Assembly (NCBI GenBank): GCA_025330725.1
Contig: JAIWND010000007.1
Span: 1 to 64,000, forward strand
DNA: 64,000 nt
Reading direction: 5' to 3'
From: Chlamydoabsidia padenii
Taxonomy: Eukaryota; Mucoromycota; Mucoromycetes; Mucorales; Cunninghamellaceae
Below, piece by piece: positions 11,509 through 24,074 of the stretch (position 1 is its first letter; every line of letters begins with the position of its first letter). The notes under the pieces were generated by a model that did not search any database, was not told where the DNA came from, and was given only the letters and a program-made list of their open reading frames with translations. The position numbers and the translations under genes are program-made.

Positions 11509-13619
11509 CTAAGAAGACAGATTGACTTGACCCAGTTCTTCCACCAAGTTGTTGACCAAATCCACTGTTGGAATGTAATATTGTGCTTCGGTTTGTTTCT
11601 TGCCCACCGTGCTTGTAATTGAGTGAGGAATTTCATTCAAATAAGAGAAGACCACTTCATCGGTTTTACCATCACCGACACAAATCACAAAGTCTATGGA
11701 AGGTAAGCCCAGGTCTTTAATGATGGCACGGACTGCAGTTGATTTGTCGACAGAAGAAGGTCGAAGTTCCAACGTCTTGTTCCCAAGGACAATCTATACA
11801 AGTTTGTAAAGTAAGTAATACATCGATGAGTCTTCTAGATTTATTGGATTTCCTTCTTCTTGTTCTTCTTACCGATAAGGCCATATGACTAAGTAGTTTT
11901 TCCAAGTTCACTTGTAATTCAGTTGCTTGCCAACTACCGAATTCAGGATCAGCGTTTCGGTAATGCCAGGTCAGGTTGATTTCTTTTTCTTCAATAAAGG
12001 ATCCAGGGGTACGTTCAGTATAATGTTCAAACAAAGGCAGGATAGTTTCTTTCCAGCTAGGATCGATTTGTTCCACCAAGCAGTACCAGTCATCATCTTC
12101 TGCTTTAACAACTTTTCCATCCGAGGCAGAAGCAGTAGGGTTGATTTTGTCGCGAATGTTGGCAGGATGTTTATAGAAACAACCATGTTCAGCACTAAAA
12201 GAGAGGAGGGGAAGGTATTACGTTAGAATCAAGTCAAAGTGATATTGTTACAGTTGTTATTATTTTTGTTTTGTTTTTTACCTTAAACCAATACCGGTAT
12301 TTTCAAACCAAGAATCCAAATGCTGTCTTCCACGACCAGATAGGATATAAACATAAGTATCAGGTTGAGAAGCGAGAGTTTTCAATTGGTCCAAGATCTT
12401 GGGTGATGGTTTGGCGAATTCAGGAAGTTTGTGAGTTGTTGTTAAAGTACCATCGTAATCTAATAGAATGAGTTTCTTTGCTTTGGAAGATTGATATTTG
12501 GTAAGTACTTGATCCGCAGAGAGTTGAGGCATGGCCATTTGTTGTCCGAATTCTTCGCTGACCCGCTATGATAATAAGAGTGGATTAGTATTCAAATTAT
12601 GACCTGGTTTCTCCCTCCCCCTTCTTTTCTTTCTTTCTCTCCCTATTCCATGATTTATTTGACTTACTCGTAGTTCATTGACAAAGCTGGCACCCCAATA
12701 CGCAGCTGTATATTTGGTCACATAGCGATACAACTTTTGATGGTTGGATTGTCGAATATCATCAGGCATAGTCACAGCTTCGTAGATGGCATTGGCCATT
12801 TCTTCAGTATTCCAAGGATTGACAATGATGGAACCATTAAGAGATTGAGCAGCACCGGCGAATTCGGATAAAATCAACACACCATGATTTTCTTGTTGAG
12901 AAGAGATGTATTCATAAGATACCAAGTTCATACCATCACGAGTAGAGGATACCAAGCAGACATCAGAAGCAGCATAAAGCGCAGCCAATTCTTCGAAAGG
13001 AATGGATCTATGCATAAAGTGAATGGGGACAAATTCCACAGTGCCTGTAGAGAGAGATAAGATAAGGATTAGTTCAACAAATTAAAGGATTTTCTTCTTT
13101 TTTTTTGAGTTTACCATATTGACCATTGATACGACCGACGAGTTCATTGATAGTGCTTCGCAGTTGTTGATATTCTTCGACATCTTCACGAGAGGGAATA
13201 GCCAATTGGACCAAGACCACCTTTCCTACCCATTCGGGATGTTCACTAAGGAAGACTTCCAAAGCATGCATCTTTTGAGGGACACCTTTAATGTAATCCA
13301 GTCGATCGACACCCACGATCAATTTGCAATCACCAAATCGGCTCTTGAGTTGAGATATACGGGCTTGAATCTTGTTATCCTTGAGACCTTCGGTAAACTT
13401 ATCGGGGTCGATACCGATCGGGAAGGTGCCTACCTGGACATAGCGGCCTTCATATTCCACTCCGTTAGGCATTGTTGAAAGTCCGAGAATACGTGTGCAT
13501 GACGATAAAAAGTGGCGGGCATAATCGTAAGTGTGGAAACCCAGTAGATCGCTTTCCAAAACACCGAGTAAGATTTCTTTTCGGACAGGTAGAATTCTAA
13601 AATAAAATAAAAGAGAGAT

Positions 13620-13662
<43 letters not shown>

Positions 13663-14179
13663 AGTAAACGACTGGGGTTAAGTGATTGGCATGAATATGT
13701 TGTAATAATGACGTTGATTACCTGTAAATTTCACTACTAGGGAACGGAGTGTGTAAAAACCAACCAATTTTGATATCCTTCTTGGTCTTGTTTCGTAACA
13801 TGGCCGGCAACAACATGAGGTGGTAATCTTGAATCCAAACCAAATCACCATCTTGGACGATTTCATCAATAGCATCAGCAAAAAGTTGATTTACCTTTTG
13901 ATAAGCTTCCCACCATTCTTCATTGAAGGAGATTTCACCAGGATGATAGTGAAACAATGGCCAAAGGATACTATTATCATTACATAATAATTCTTAGTCA
14001 AGTGATGAGGATTTGTTTGTTTGGTATTCTGTTTTACCTGTTAGAGAATCCATTATAATGAAGTTCAGCAAGGTCACCATCGACAAAGACTGGTAAAGTA
14101 GAGGTTTCATTCAATAAACGTTCTTGAAGATGCTTGCGTTCATTAGTAGGGACATCAAGACCTAAGAGGGAATGAACGC

Positions 14180-14260
<81 letters not shown>

Positions 14261-14501
14261 AAATAGTTAGTTCATCCATTTTCAAACTAAGTTTTATCAC
14301 CATTAGGTTATTGTTATGCTTACCTGGCCAGCCAATCCAAGTGAAGCTCATTTGTTTCTTGAGACCACTAAGAGCAGCTACTAGACCCCCTGACGACATT
14401 TTAAAATCATAGTCATTCGTGGAAGCATTCTTGGTGACAGTGACAGGAAGACGATTAGACACAACAAGAAGACGAAGACTTTTGTTTTCTTCTTTGGACA
14501 T
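11509..14501 (-). CDS. TPS: trehalose-6-phosphate synthase/phosphatase fusion
   Basis: Makes trehalose 6-phosphate from UDP-glucose and glucose 6-phosphate (GT20 domain) and probably dephosphorylates it (HAD-type TPP domain), giving the stress sugar trehalose. Eight exons encode about 800 residues. GT20 part: RLLVVSNRLPVTV at residue 10, TWIGWPG, YNGFSNSILWPLFHYHPGE, WIQDYHLMLLPAMLR, GFHTYDYARHF, GVDRLDYIKGVPQK and SSTRDGMNLVSYEY. TPP part: LILLDYDGTL (HAD nucleophile Asp), YILSGRGRQ, SAEHGC, and the acidic loop VGDGKTDE, so the phosphatase half keeps its key residues. Yeast Tps1 lacks the TPP half and Tps2 has an inactive GT20 half. Here both look complete. Introns hold a 39-nt A run and an (AG)38 tract. 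Confidence 0.95.
13621..13659. repeat. A39 homopolymer in TPS intron
   Basis: Thirty-nine consecutive A (+ strand) inside an intron of the TPS-TPP gene; on the transcript strand it is a U-rich run. Confidence 0.95.
14183..14258. repeat. (AG)38 microsatellite in TPS intron 1
   Basis: An uninterrupted 76-bp AG/CT repeat lies between the first two TPS exons. On the transcript strand it reads CUCUCU and ends near the acceptor CCTCTTAG, so it may serve as a very long pyrimidine tract. Confidence 0.95.
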
Positions 14502-15172
14502 GGTTAATTAAGGGTTGTTGGATAATAAGGATATTAAAAAAAAAAAAAAAGTGTGGAAAAGAGAAGAAAAGAAGCGAAAGAATAAGAAAGAAAGATCTGG
14601 GGTTTTTTAAAACTTCTTCGGTTTCAATTTCCCAACCAATCAGATTCCGTCATTCCCTACTTCCCTGAAAATAGGCGGGTAACAAGTACATCTCCCCTTG
14701 ATATTTCTTTGTACACCACTGCCATCGATAACAGAAAGGTAGTTCATCAATCTGTTTCCCCCATTCCATCGATATTATTGTAGCCACATGACTATATAGC
14801 TAACAGTCCTTGTGGATCATGGGTCACTTTTGTATTTCAAATCCCGAATTCTTGCTAGAAAGATCCCCGTTACGATATGATATAACAATGTACTCCCCGA
14901 CCCTGTAATTGTACTTTTTTTTTATTTTTTTTTTATTTTTTATTTTTTTAAAAACAGATCAAGTGTAACAAATGAATCCAAGTCCACCTTGTCCCATTAT
15001 CTAAAAACGATATGAAACTTGACTTTTATCATTTTGGTTGATTGTATACACCAGGTCGCATGGCATTTTAACCCCCGACTTCGTTGATTCAATTTATTGC
15101 TTTTTTTTTTTTTTTACACCTTCCTTCTTCTTTCTCCAACAATCACCACTTTCTCCTTTACTCAATCGATCG
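14502..15172. promoter_or_regulatory. divergent promoter region TPS / ULP2
   Basis: A 671-bp spacer between head-to-head genes. It contains A and T runs (14,535-14,550; 14,917-14,950; 15,102-15,115), a GGCGGGTAAC box at 14,674 and ATTTCAAATCCCGA at 14,834-14,847. No ORF with family features is seen. Confidence 0.5.
14834..14847. promoter_or_regulatory. TTTCAAATCCCG motif
   Basis: A near-consensus copy of the recurrent spacer motif in the TPS/ULP2 divergent region. Confidence 0.45.
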
Positions 15173-16443
15173 ATGAATAGAAAAAGTAAACCCAAGACGG
15201 ACGACATACTACCTCAGGAGGATCGGTTTATGCCAACAGTAACAAAAACAACAACAGCAACAACAGCAACAACAGGACGAAAGTTCTCTCTCTTACCTGG
15301 TGGATTTAGTGGAAGTAAAGCAAAAGGAAATCCAATCTCAATACCTAAAGCTCCTAATCGACACGATCATCCCTCATACAAGTACAAATCCAAGGTCCCC
15401 TTTAATCGACGTACTGGTGTGTCTATTGATAGTTTGGACGTAAGTACTTGATCATTTTAATGTCCTGGTACACGAAATCCAAATAGGTTATTAACTTGTC
15501 TGTCTACTTTTATATTGTAGGCAAATCTTTTATATCATACTAGTCCAACGGTTTCAGTACCCAAGCTTAACAGTAAGTATGTCTTGCTTACAAAATAATG
15601 ACTTTGGCTGTTTTTATTTACTTCTTCTTTAATACTAGACAACTTGAAGACTCCGGATGAAACCAGGCAGCGGAAAATACAACAGGTACGATCTCTTTAA
15701 AAACGATATTAAAATAGGCACTCACTCACTTTATTGTTTTGTGAAACTAATTCTGTAGAAATATCAACCACGAGAACGCTCTATACAACTTTCTACGACT
15801 AAGCATGACTCTGTATCAGACTATCGATCACCAGCGTTGTCCAAATCTACAGCATGGACCATTAATGACATTAATAAGGACACACTTGATCGACAGATAA
15901 CAAACCCCATCGACAGTAGTAGTAAACCCAGCTCACCAGTACAACACAAACAACAGACAAGTACTCGACTCTACAAGACAAAAGACAAGGATATCAGGGC
16001 ACCGGGTGGTCATCACTCCAGAGGTATCTATATCGGATTGGACGACGACAAGGACACTGTCGACAGCAAGAACAACAAAAGTGACTCTGATAATGGTGAT
16101 AAAGATGAAGTATATTATTCAGCCAGCTCCTCCTTGGAAGATAACGACAAGATGGATACATTTATTTTACCGGTGAAAAACAAACGATATAAACGACCTG
16201 TAGCAAGAGGAACACCCATCGCTACACCGACTATCAATCATCACAATCAATCCTCCAGTCCACCACCATTAGCACCTATTACCGGGAACCTATTGACGAA
16301 AAAGAAGAGGAAAACGAATGATGATGATATGACAACCAATACTTCACCGGCACCTGTGGAATTATCCGATGAAGAAATGTGTGATGCCAATGATACCATG
16401 TAAGTAATTAAAATATAATTATGATTATGGGACTCATCCTCTT

Positions 16444-16482
<39 letters not shown>

Positions 16483-17589
16483 TTGTTTACATATCCTGTG
16501 GATCGAAGCAAAGGGTCTATCACCATCTCTATACAGGATTCAAAAAGATTGGAACCAGAGGAATTCTTGAATGACAGTATCATCGATTTTTATTTGAAAT
16601 GGTATGGTAATTCATGCAAAAGGTAATGTTACTGATCTTTTATTTTAGGCTTATGGATTCTTATAATGGCATAACAGGATATCGACATCATAGCGAAAGG
16701 ACTAGGCAGGCCACCAACAACACACACATCTTCAGTAGCTTCTTTTACAATAGACTAACTCAAGGAACAGAGTAAGTAATGACAATTGGATGGAAATGAC
16801 AAGAGAAACTAATGATCATCTCTTAACCTCATAGACAAACCGGATATATCAAATACGACAATGTTAGAAAATGGACTACCAAGATCGACTTGTTTGAAAA
16901 GAAGTATGCCATCTTCCCCATCAATGAAAAGTAAGTAGCAATACAAAAGATAAAGATGAAAAACTCAAATTAATTTGACATCTCCCTTAGATGGCATTGG
17001 TACCTCGTTTTAGTCTGCAATATCGACAAGTGTATACCAACGGAAACTCATAATGGTACCAGTATGAATGATGTAGACCTTCGGGATAGGTAATGGATAG
17101 AAGAAAAGAATTAACACTAATTGTAATAACACTGTGATACACGCTTTGCTTTTAATAGACCACTCATGTTTGTCCTGGATTCATTGGGCGGGAATCAAAG
17201 AACAAGCATGGTCAATCTGATACGATACTTATTCAAGGAAGCTGCTGCTCGCCGGAATGTCAAACAAGCAGATTTTATTCGACCTGATATCTATATTTCC
17301 AATGTACCAAAACAAGATAATACATGCGACTGTGGGGTCTTTTTACTCCACTTTGTCGATCAATTTTTAAACTCCCCACAAGAGTTTGTGGATATACTAT
17401 TGGTAAAGACTAGAAAAAAGAATCTGATCAATATATATTAACATTATCTTTTATTTATATTATATACAATAGGCCAAGGACTCTCGGCATACGAAATGGA
17501 AGGAACGGGAAATCAAGGAAAAACGGCAAGAACTGAAAGACCTCTTTACAAAAGTCCATCAGCTATATAGATCGCAGAACAGCATTTAA
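15173..17589 (+). CDS. ULP2: SUMO protease, Ulp2/SENP6-7 type
   Basis: C48 cysteine peptidase expected to remove SUMO and poly-SUMO chains in the nucleus. About ten exons. The first half is disordered and basic or acidic (Thr/Asn-rich start, KNKRYKRP and KKKRKTND nuclear-localisation-like patches). The catalytic half begins at LFTYPVDRSKGSITI with LEPEEFLNDSIIDFYLKWL. The catalytic His lies in WHWYLVLVCN, Asp in FVLDSLGG, and the nucleophile Cys in DNTCDCGVFLLHFVDQFL. The insert-containing domain and DSLGG spacing fit Ulp2/SENP6-7 better than Ulp1. The ATG at 15,173 follows a T-rich leader. One intron carries a (TA)17 tract (16,447-16,480). Convergent with RBG1. Confidence 0.9.
16447..16480. 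repeat. (TA)17 microsatellite in ULP2 intron
   Basis: A perfect 34-bp TA repeat immediately precedes the exon that opens the catalytic domain. Confidence 0.95.
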
Positions 17590-17718
17590 TCTATAGTATA
17601 TATCCATCCCATCAATAAAAACGTTATGTAATTTGTTTGATACATTAGGTATGATTAGGAGCTGTTAGGGTGGATGTGGCTTTTGGTCACAACCAATCTT
17701 ATTATGATGATTCCCCCT

Positions 17719-17766
<48 letters not shown>

Positions 17767-18141
17767 TACTACTAGAATAGCTTTTTATCAATAAAAATCT
17801 CTTTTTTAAAAAACCCAAATAATGACTTGACAACTAGACTTTTTTAACATATCATCATGTCGAGTGTATTCATATAAAAGTGCTATAGTTGTGGTACATA
17901 TACACTTTTCAATTCCCGCCAAAAAGTAAGTATTCACCAAACTACACATGCCCATGATGATGATATAATTGACTAATATTTTATTAATATGATTTTGGGA
18001 TGATATAACTAATTCTATTAGTTTTATAGCTAAGGAGGACAGTTATTACCAATACAAGTTGACAAGTTCTGCCCAACACAAGACATTTCCCACCAAATCA
18101 ATAAAAAGACATATAAAACTATCAAACAACTCCTACTCGAT
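17590..18141. other. convergent intergenic region ULP2 / RBG1
   Basis: Holds AATAAA-type polyadenylation signals for both genes and a T8/A38 run at 17,718-17,763. No gene is seen. Confidence 0.6.
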
Positions 18142-19797
18142 TTATTTCTTCACCACTTGAATAACATCTTCATCGTGTACCAAATGAGACATACCCACCC
18201 GTTGTGGATTGTGTTTTGTTGATGTACCCTAATATCAGGGGGAGGGAAAGAGAGGATCAGTTAGTCAAGATTATGATCACCCATGATGATTCTATATCTA
18301 CTTACCCAAACCAAAGCATATCGGAAGGTTTGAGCCAAAGATCGATGGATGGCGTGACAAACAGTTTCAATAGTAGCACCACTTCGTACGATCAAACCAT
18401 CTTCAAAGTCAGGAGCTTCACCACGTTTCTTGGTGTACACCCGCATCAGATCCAGTTTTTTCCATATACATTGTACAAGATAATCCAAGTTCAAGTCATC
18501 TTCACACGATACCACCACTGTATCAGGTTGATGCGCCAATCGATCAATTTCTTCCATAGAAATCTGATCAATCTTGTTATAACACTATAAAAGATCAAGT
18601 TGGTTAGTTAGCATCTATACGTATATATTTACAGTACTTACATAAAGACATTTCACATATCGACGATTACCAAGTACCACATCAATAAATTGTTCCACCG
18701 TAATATCTTCTCGAATCACCACATCAGCATTAAAGATTTCTATTAAAACAAAACACATGATATGTAAGCCTATTTTACCCCTTTTTTCTTTTTTTTTTTT
18801 CGACTTACTATAATCATGCAAGATATTGTGTACCATCTTTTGATCTAAATAATGTAATTTGACTACAGCATTGAAGCTGATACCACCAGCCTTCTTGATC
18901 TTGAATGATACATTAGGGAATGTTTGATTCAATCGGATACCAATAGCTTCCAATTCAGCTTCTAATTGAGGTCTACAAACCAACAAAAAAGTAAGAGATT
19001 AGTTTAAAGTGTATTAGAAAGGAGGGGAATTTGTTTACCTTTGCTGAGCAGATTTTGTAGCATCCAACATCATCAAGACAATATCAGCAGTTCTTGCCAC
19101 CGAGATAACTTGTTTACCGCGCCCTTTGCCTTGAGAAGCCCCACCAATGATCCCCGGTAAATCCAATAATTGAATTGTCGCCCCGTTGTATTGAATCTTG
19201 CCAGGAACACAAGTAAGAGTTGTGAATTCATAACCAGCACTGACAGATTCTTGATCGGTAATCTTGGTTAATAGAGTGGATTTACCAACAGAAGGGAAAC
19301 CAATCATCACCACACGAGCATCACCAGCTATAATAATAAAAAGTGACAAGTTTATATTTTAGTTACATCGTGGAGGAGAAAGGTGTCTTTGTATGGTTGT
19401 TGTATATTACTAACATTGTTGTACTTCGAAGCCTTGACCCTATAGTGTCATTCGTTATATTATATAAAAACGTGTTTAGCATTCGACCCTGATCCGTGAC
19501 CTAATACACCCTTACCTTTTCCGACTTGGTTTGAGATCCTTCAATAAGTTGAATTCGATACTTGGCGAGCTTTGCCTTTAACAAACCAAGATGGTATTCC
19601 GTCGCTATATGTACATTAAACAAGTGTTAGTTCCCATAGTGTAGTCGCCGCAGCCTTTGTCTTTTTTTTTTTTCTTTTTCTTTTTCTTTTTTATTACACC
19701 AGAGTATGTTGCCGACAGTCTATTGAGGTTTACCTTTATTCTTTTGAGTACGCTTGATTTCATTTTCAATGTCTTGGATCTTTTCGACAACACCCAT
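18142..19797 (-). CDS. RBG1: developmentally regulated GTP-binding protein (DRG1/Rbg1)
   Basis: Ribosome-associated OBG-superfamily GTPase that helps elongating ribosomes; its usual partner is a DFRP/Tma46 protein. Eight exons encode about 365 residues, the family length. Order: N-terminal helix [21 protein letters not shown]1 [12 protein letters not shown]2/G3 region [11 protein letters not shown] and [19 protein letters not shown]4 NKID in [12 protein letters not shown]; then the TGS domain with [18 protein letters not shown] and the ending [22 protein letters not shown]1 rather than DRG2 because of the HDEDVIQ ending and the NADVVIRED segment. The start codon at 19,795-19,797 has the ACCATGG context. 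Confidence 0.96.
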
Positions 19798-20331
19798 GGT
19801 ATAGATCAATTAGCTAATGAAAAAGAGAAGAAGAAAAACAAAAAAACTTTGGAGAGAGAGGAGGGAAAAAAAAAAAATCTGGGAAATTGAAATCCCGATA
19901 TCGTTCCAAGACGGGTTAAAAGAGTAACAGGTAACGCTACTTCGTATTATGGTATGCTAACTTTTGACTTGTGTGTATGGATGCATAGATTCATTTATGC
20001 TATGTTTGATATTAATGGAAGGTGATGATGAAGGTGGAAAAAGGAGGAAAGGGGGGGGAAAGTCGGGATGCCTTTTCTAACTTGGATGATGACTTGACAG
20101 TATCATTCATAATGATGAGCATTCCATACTTTACTCTATTGATATGATTATAAACGTTTCTTTGAATCTAATCTAACCCTTTGTCACTGTAATAGATCAA
20201 ACTCCACTTGATACGTTGTTTCTTTGGGATATGCGGGTGAGGTTACACAGCCAGTCAGAATAAATAAAATCTTTTTTTTTTTTTTTCCTCCCCCACCCCC
20301 TGTTCTTCCCTCTTTCTTTTCAACCACCATC
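19798..20331. promoter_or_regulatory. divergent promoter region RBG1 / ankyrin-FYVE gene
   Basis: A 534-bp spacer with purine and pyrimidine runs (A11 near 19,867; T14 near 20,273). ATTGAAATCCCGA lies about 90 bp upstream of the RBG1 start. Nothing else recognisable. Confidence 0.5.
19886..19898. promoter_or_regulatory. TTGAAATCCCG motif upstream of RBG1
   Basis: A copy of the recurrent spacer motif, oriented like ATTTCAAATCCCGA at 14,834. Confidence 0.4.
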
Positions 20332-21222
20332 ATGGAATTCTGTACACCACCGATCCCTGGAGAAACTCATAAATACTATGGCGATGCTCATAACAACTAT
20401 ATAAGACTACCACAATTTAACCCTGTGCCCATCATTCCAGCCATACCCAAGATGAAAAAGAAGACAACAGAACAAAAGACACTTCATGATTTGGCGGCCG
20501 TTGGTAATCTCATCTTACTCAAACAGATCCTCCTATTGTTACCTGACCCACTGAAAGCCGTAAACGAAGCTCAATCCTCTACTGGTTTTACTCCTCTTCA
20601 TTATGCTGCTGCTCGTGGTCACTTGAAGATTGTGGAATGTCTTGTGGATGAATACTCTGTATCGGTGGATGCAAGAGATAAAGAAGGCGAAGTAAGACAC
20701 AAATCTTGTTATTCACTGTATATACTAACTTGTTTTGTATGAAACTAGACTGCACTTCACAAGGCTGCTTATAATGGACGGTATCATATTGTCAATTATC
20801 TTGTATCGAAAAATGCCAACATACACCAAAAAGATAAAGATGGTTGGACTGCTCTACATAATGCTTGTGCTCGTGGTTGTCTTCCTATTGTGAGACTTCT
20901 TATCAATCATGGTGCTCGGGTGGATGTACGAAGTAAAATGGGTCATACTCCTCTTAGTAAGTGGCTATATATGTATATATAAGTATAACTCTATTAAACA
21001 TTATCTTTTCTCCATAGTCAATGCGGCATCAAAAGGATACATCTCTATTGTTGAATATCTTTTGGATGAAGCTCATGCAAACCCTTTGTTAAAGAATCAT
21101 ATTGGAGAAGCTGCTTATGATGCTAGTGCCGCATCCCGTGAAGCTTATATTTGTGAAATCCTGGAGAAGGCTGGAAAGAAATGGTGGCATACACAACAAA
21201 TGGAAGGTAAACATCTCAATTG

Positions 21223-21261
<39 letters not shown>

Positions 21262-22751
21262 ACATGATCTAATGTTATTTTGACCATTATTAGGAACGAA
21301 CAACAACAACAACAACCCATCTTCTACAAGGAACTCTCAATACGATGTGCTTGATTATCATGTAACGGTAATGGTGGTACTTCATGAAAACCAACGTGCT
21401 ACTTCTCTATTGGGTTTATCTCGTCCTCAATTCAATGCATCTTATTTGACCAAGCAAGACGTCCGTGGTCCTTGGTCATTACATCCCTCTGGTACACCTT
21501 CTTCCAAGGATCAAGTAGAACCTCCTCGACAAAAGAATGATACTGGAAGGGCAAACTGGTTTTGGATCACCGATTGGCAAATCGACCTCAGTGATCCTCG
21601 AATCGATCCTACCTCTGGATGGCAATATGCTCGCTCTTTTGAAGAAAATGATGAAGCATGGACTCCGGTGGCTCCCACAGGTGGAAACGGCTGGGTCAGA
21701 CGTCGACGATGGGTACGTGTCATGAATCGTCAAATGGATTTTGCAAGCAATCATCGACATCTCGGTAATAATGGTTATGACCTGAATATCTCTCAAGATG
21801 ATTACCTGGCTACCGCGGAAGATATGGTGCAATCCTTCCCGATGGACATTTCGGACTTGAATGATGATGACAGTAACAGGACAGTGGGGCAACGCATACA
21901 AGCTTTAACAAAGGAATTACGAGCTTATGAAGAATCTGTACAGTTGCTTTTGGCTGGGGTTAAAGGTAAAGAAGAAGAAAAAAAAAAAGGATTGTTGAGA
22001 AAATGATATTAATCAATCACACTTTTGCTTTTGCTTTTGCTTTATTTGCATAGACGATCTGAATCAATACAGAAAAGAACGGGCCAACAACTTGATCAAG
22101 ATTCACTCGACGAAAATCGACAAACTCAATGGACAAATAGCAACTTTGGCACCCCAGCTTGCAACACCTATCTCACCAGCGCCTCTCGAACATAATGCGG
22201 AACTTGCTAGGGAACTCGGTTTTATCTCCAACGACTACCAAAACAATCGGTCTGACCATGATGATAACGACAGATACCCTAACAAGGCTAATGGAAATGA
22301 CTTTGATGCCAACCCATGGACTCGTGATACTATCGGAAGCGATCGCACCTCTTTTCAACCACGATCTTTACAACGACTAGATGATGGGGATAACAACAGT
22401 ACCAGCGGCAGTAGTCTAATGCATCAAGTGGAATTCGACAACAACAACAACAACAACAACAATTCATCACCTTATGAAGCAGGATCAGTGCGGGGATTCG
22501 AATGGGAATCTGATATCAATGCCAAGGATTGTCGAAGATGCAACCGACGATTTGGATTATTGAATCGCCGCCATCATTGTCGCCGATGTGGCCTGATTGT
22601 ATGTGATCGATGCTCTGCCTCCCGTGCTTACTTGCCTGCTTCTCAGATCCTTCAAAATCCCAATGGTCCTTTGGAACCTTCTCATGTTTTGGAATCTCAC
22701 CATCAACGTATTTGCGACAAATGTTATGCTGATTTGGGAATCAATGCATAA
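20332..22751 (+). CDS. ankyrin-dysferlin-FYVE protein
   Basis: Probably an endosomal phosphoinositide-binding adaptor. Five exons, about 700 residues. Residues ~45-260 are ankyrin repeats (GFTPLHYAAARGHLKIVECLV, TALHKAAYNGRYHIVNYLV, GWTALHNACARGCLPIVRLL, GHTPLINAASKGYISIVEYLL). A peroxin/dysferlin (DysF) block follows (NWFWITDWQIDL... GWQYARSF... WVRRRRWVRVM), then a short coiled region. The C-terminal FYVE finger has CRRCNRRF, the R-HHCR basic motif (NRRHHCRRCG), CDRCS and a final CDKC, so all eight zinc ligands and the PI3P basic patch seem present. Asn/Asp-rich linkers include an Asn run coded by AAC repeats. An A36 run lies in intron 3. I do not know a named homologue with this order. Confidence 0.85.
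21223..21258. repeat. A36 run in intron of ankyrin-FYVE gene
   Basis: Thirty-six consecutive A on the sense strand, close after the donor of intron 3. Confidence 0.95.
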
Positions 22752-23063
22752 TTCCACTTTTTTAGTCTAGTCTCTCTCCCTCTCTCCTCAATCTTACTTA
22801 TTATCACATGTCCTTTTATATCCATCTATTCATTTCTTATGATACCTTTTTTTTTTTTTTTATGTCACTCAATAAAAACCTACATCAAAAAATACACTAC
22901 AATGGATCTTGGCGGGTTTTAAAAAAAAGGAACCCAAATTCATGCAGTTTTATAAATAGACTAATAGTTATTATTTTAATTGTGGTCACTATTGTGATAG
23001 ATCATACTAAATATTACGTAAACAAATAATAATACCTGTTTTGTTTGTTCTAATTGAAAGAAA
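22752..23063. other. convergent intergenic region with motif pair
   Basis: Contains AATAAA at 22,871, GGCGGGTTTTAAAA at 22,911-22,924 and ATTCATGCAG at 22,938-22,947. It is unusual because this is a tail-to-tail spacer, not a promoter. No gene. Confidence 0.5.
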
Positions 23064-24074
23064 CTATACACGTTGACTGGCGATTTCAGTCAAAACGACG
23101 ACTTCTTGATGTTGTTTAATTTCAAGTTTGACAGGTTTATCACCATTACCACGTTGCAAGAGTTTTTCCAAACTTTGAATTTCCGCTGGATGAGATGTGG
23201 CCCATTGGACGACACCTGCCACCACAGTAACATCCTATAATAAAGAGGGAGTGATGAGTCAGAGAAACGATGTTTCTTTCTTTCTTATAACTTACAATAG
23301 CAGAAATGGTCATAGTCATCAATCCACGAGGTGATCCATTATAAAGAATGATCACACCATAATTGACTACTGTCATAATGGCCGACACCACAGCGACAAC
23401 AATGTTACGTTTAGCCATCAAATTTAAAGAAGAGGATTGATGAGAAGTCTGTTGAGCAGTATTGGGACAGAAAGCATGCTTGATAAAAATACCAGCAAAC
23501 ATGAGATTAATGCAGAAATCATATGCCAAGACCGAAGCGGAAGCAGGAATCTGATACCCAATTTCACAGAAAAAGGGGTAATCCGCACTGACAAGTGTTT
23601 CACGATACACAACCATCATGACGATAAAACCAATATAAGGAATCATCATCAATAGATTAACAACATAAAGTGGGTTAGATAACCGATTGGATTTGGGCAC
23701 GGAAATAATATAGGCCTAATGAAATTTGGAATTAAAAGAAAAAGTTGGTTTATGCATATTTACGCGGCGCTTGAAATGTTTACCTTTTCCACAAAGTAAA
23801 GGTAAAGAACCACTTTGGTAATAGTATGAAGTATCACACAATTGAAGAATCCGACAAGACAAGAAATGTAGTTACCATTATTGGTGCTAGTGGACATACA
23901 AGCAATCAGATTGAATGCCCAACTGAGGCCATATAATAGTAATAAGAGTCCCCGAATATATCGTACTGGTCCTTCAATACTGGCGATCTTTCGACCAAAG
24001 AACAAGGAGAGACCGGTAATGCATGAAACAATACATATTTCAGCAATGATTTCAAAGTGGTCGGGTGAATACAT
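23064..24074 (-). CDS. seven-segment membrane protein of unknown function
   Basis: I do not recognise the family. Three exons encode about 290 residues with seven hydrophobic segments, at roughly residues 8-25, 38-56, 68-92, 115-135, 153-178, 196-216 and 221-243. A Ser/Gln-rich loop (TAQQTSHQSSSLN) precedes segment 6. A soluble tail of about 45 residues (SLEKLLQRGNGDKPVKLEIK...) ends in IASQRV. The layout (short N-terminus, seven helices, cytosolic-like tail) resembles a fungal 7TM receptor or receptor-like protein, but no signature such as DRY or NPxxY is visible. The GGGCGGGGTTCGAAA box lies about 200 bp upstream of the start. Confidence 0.75.
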
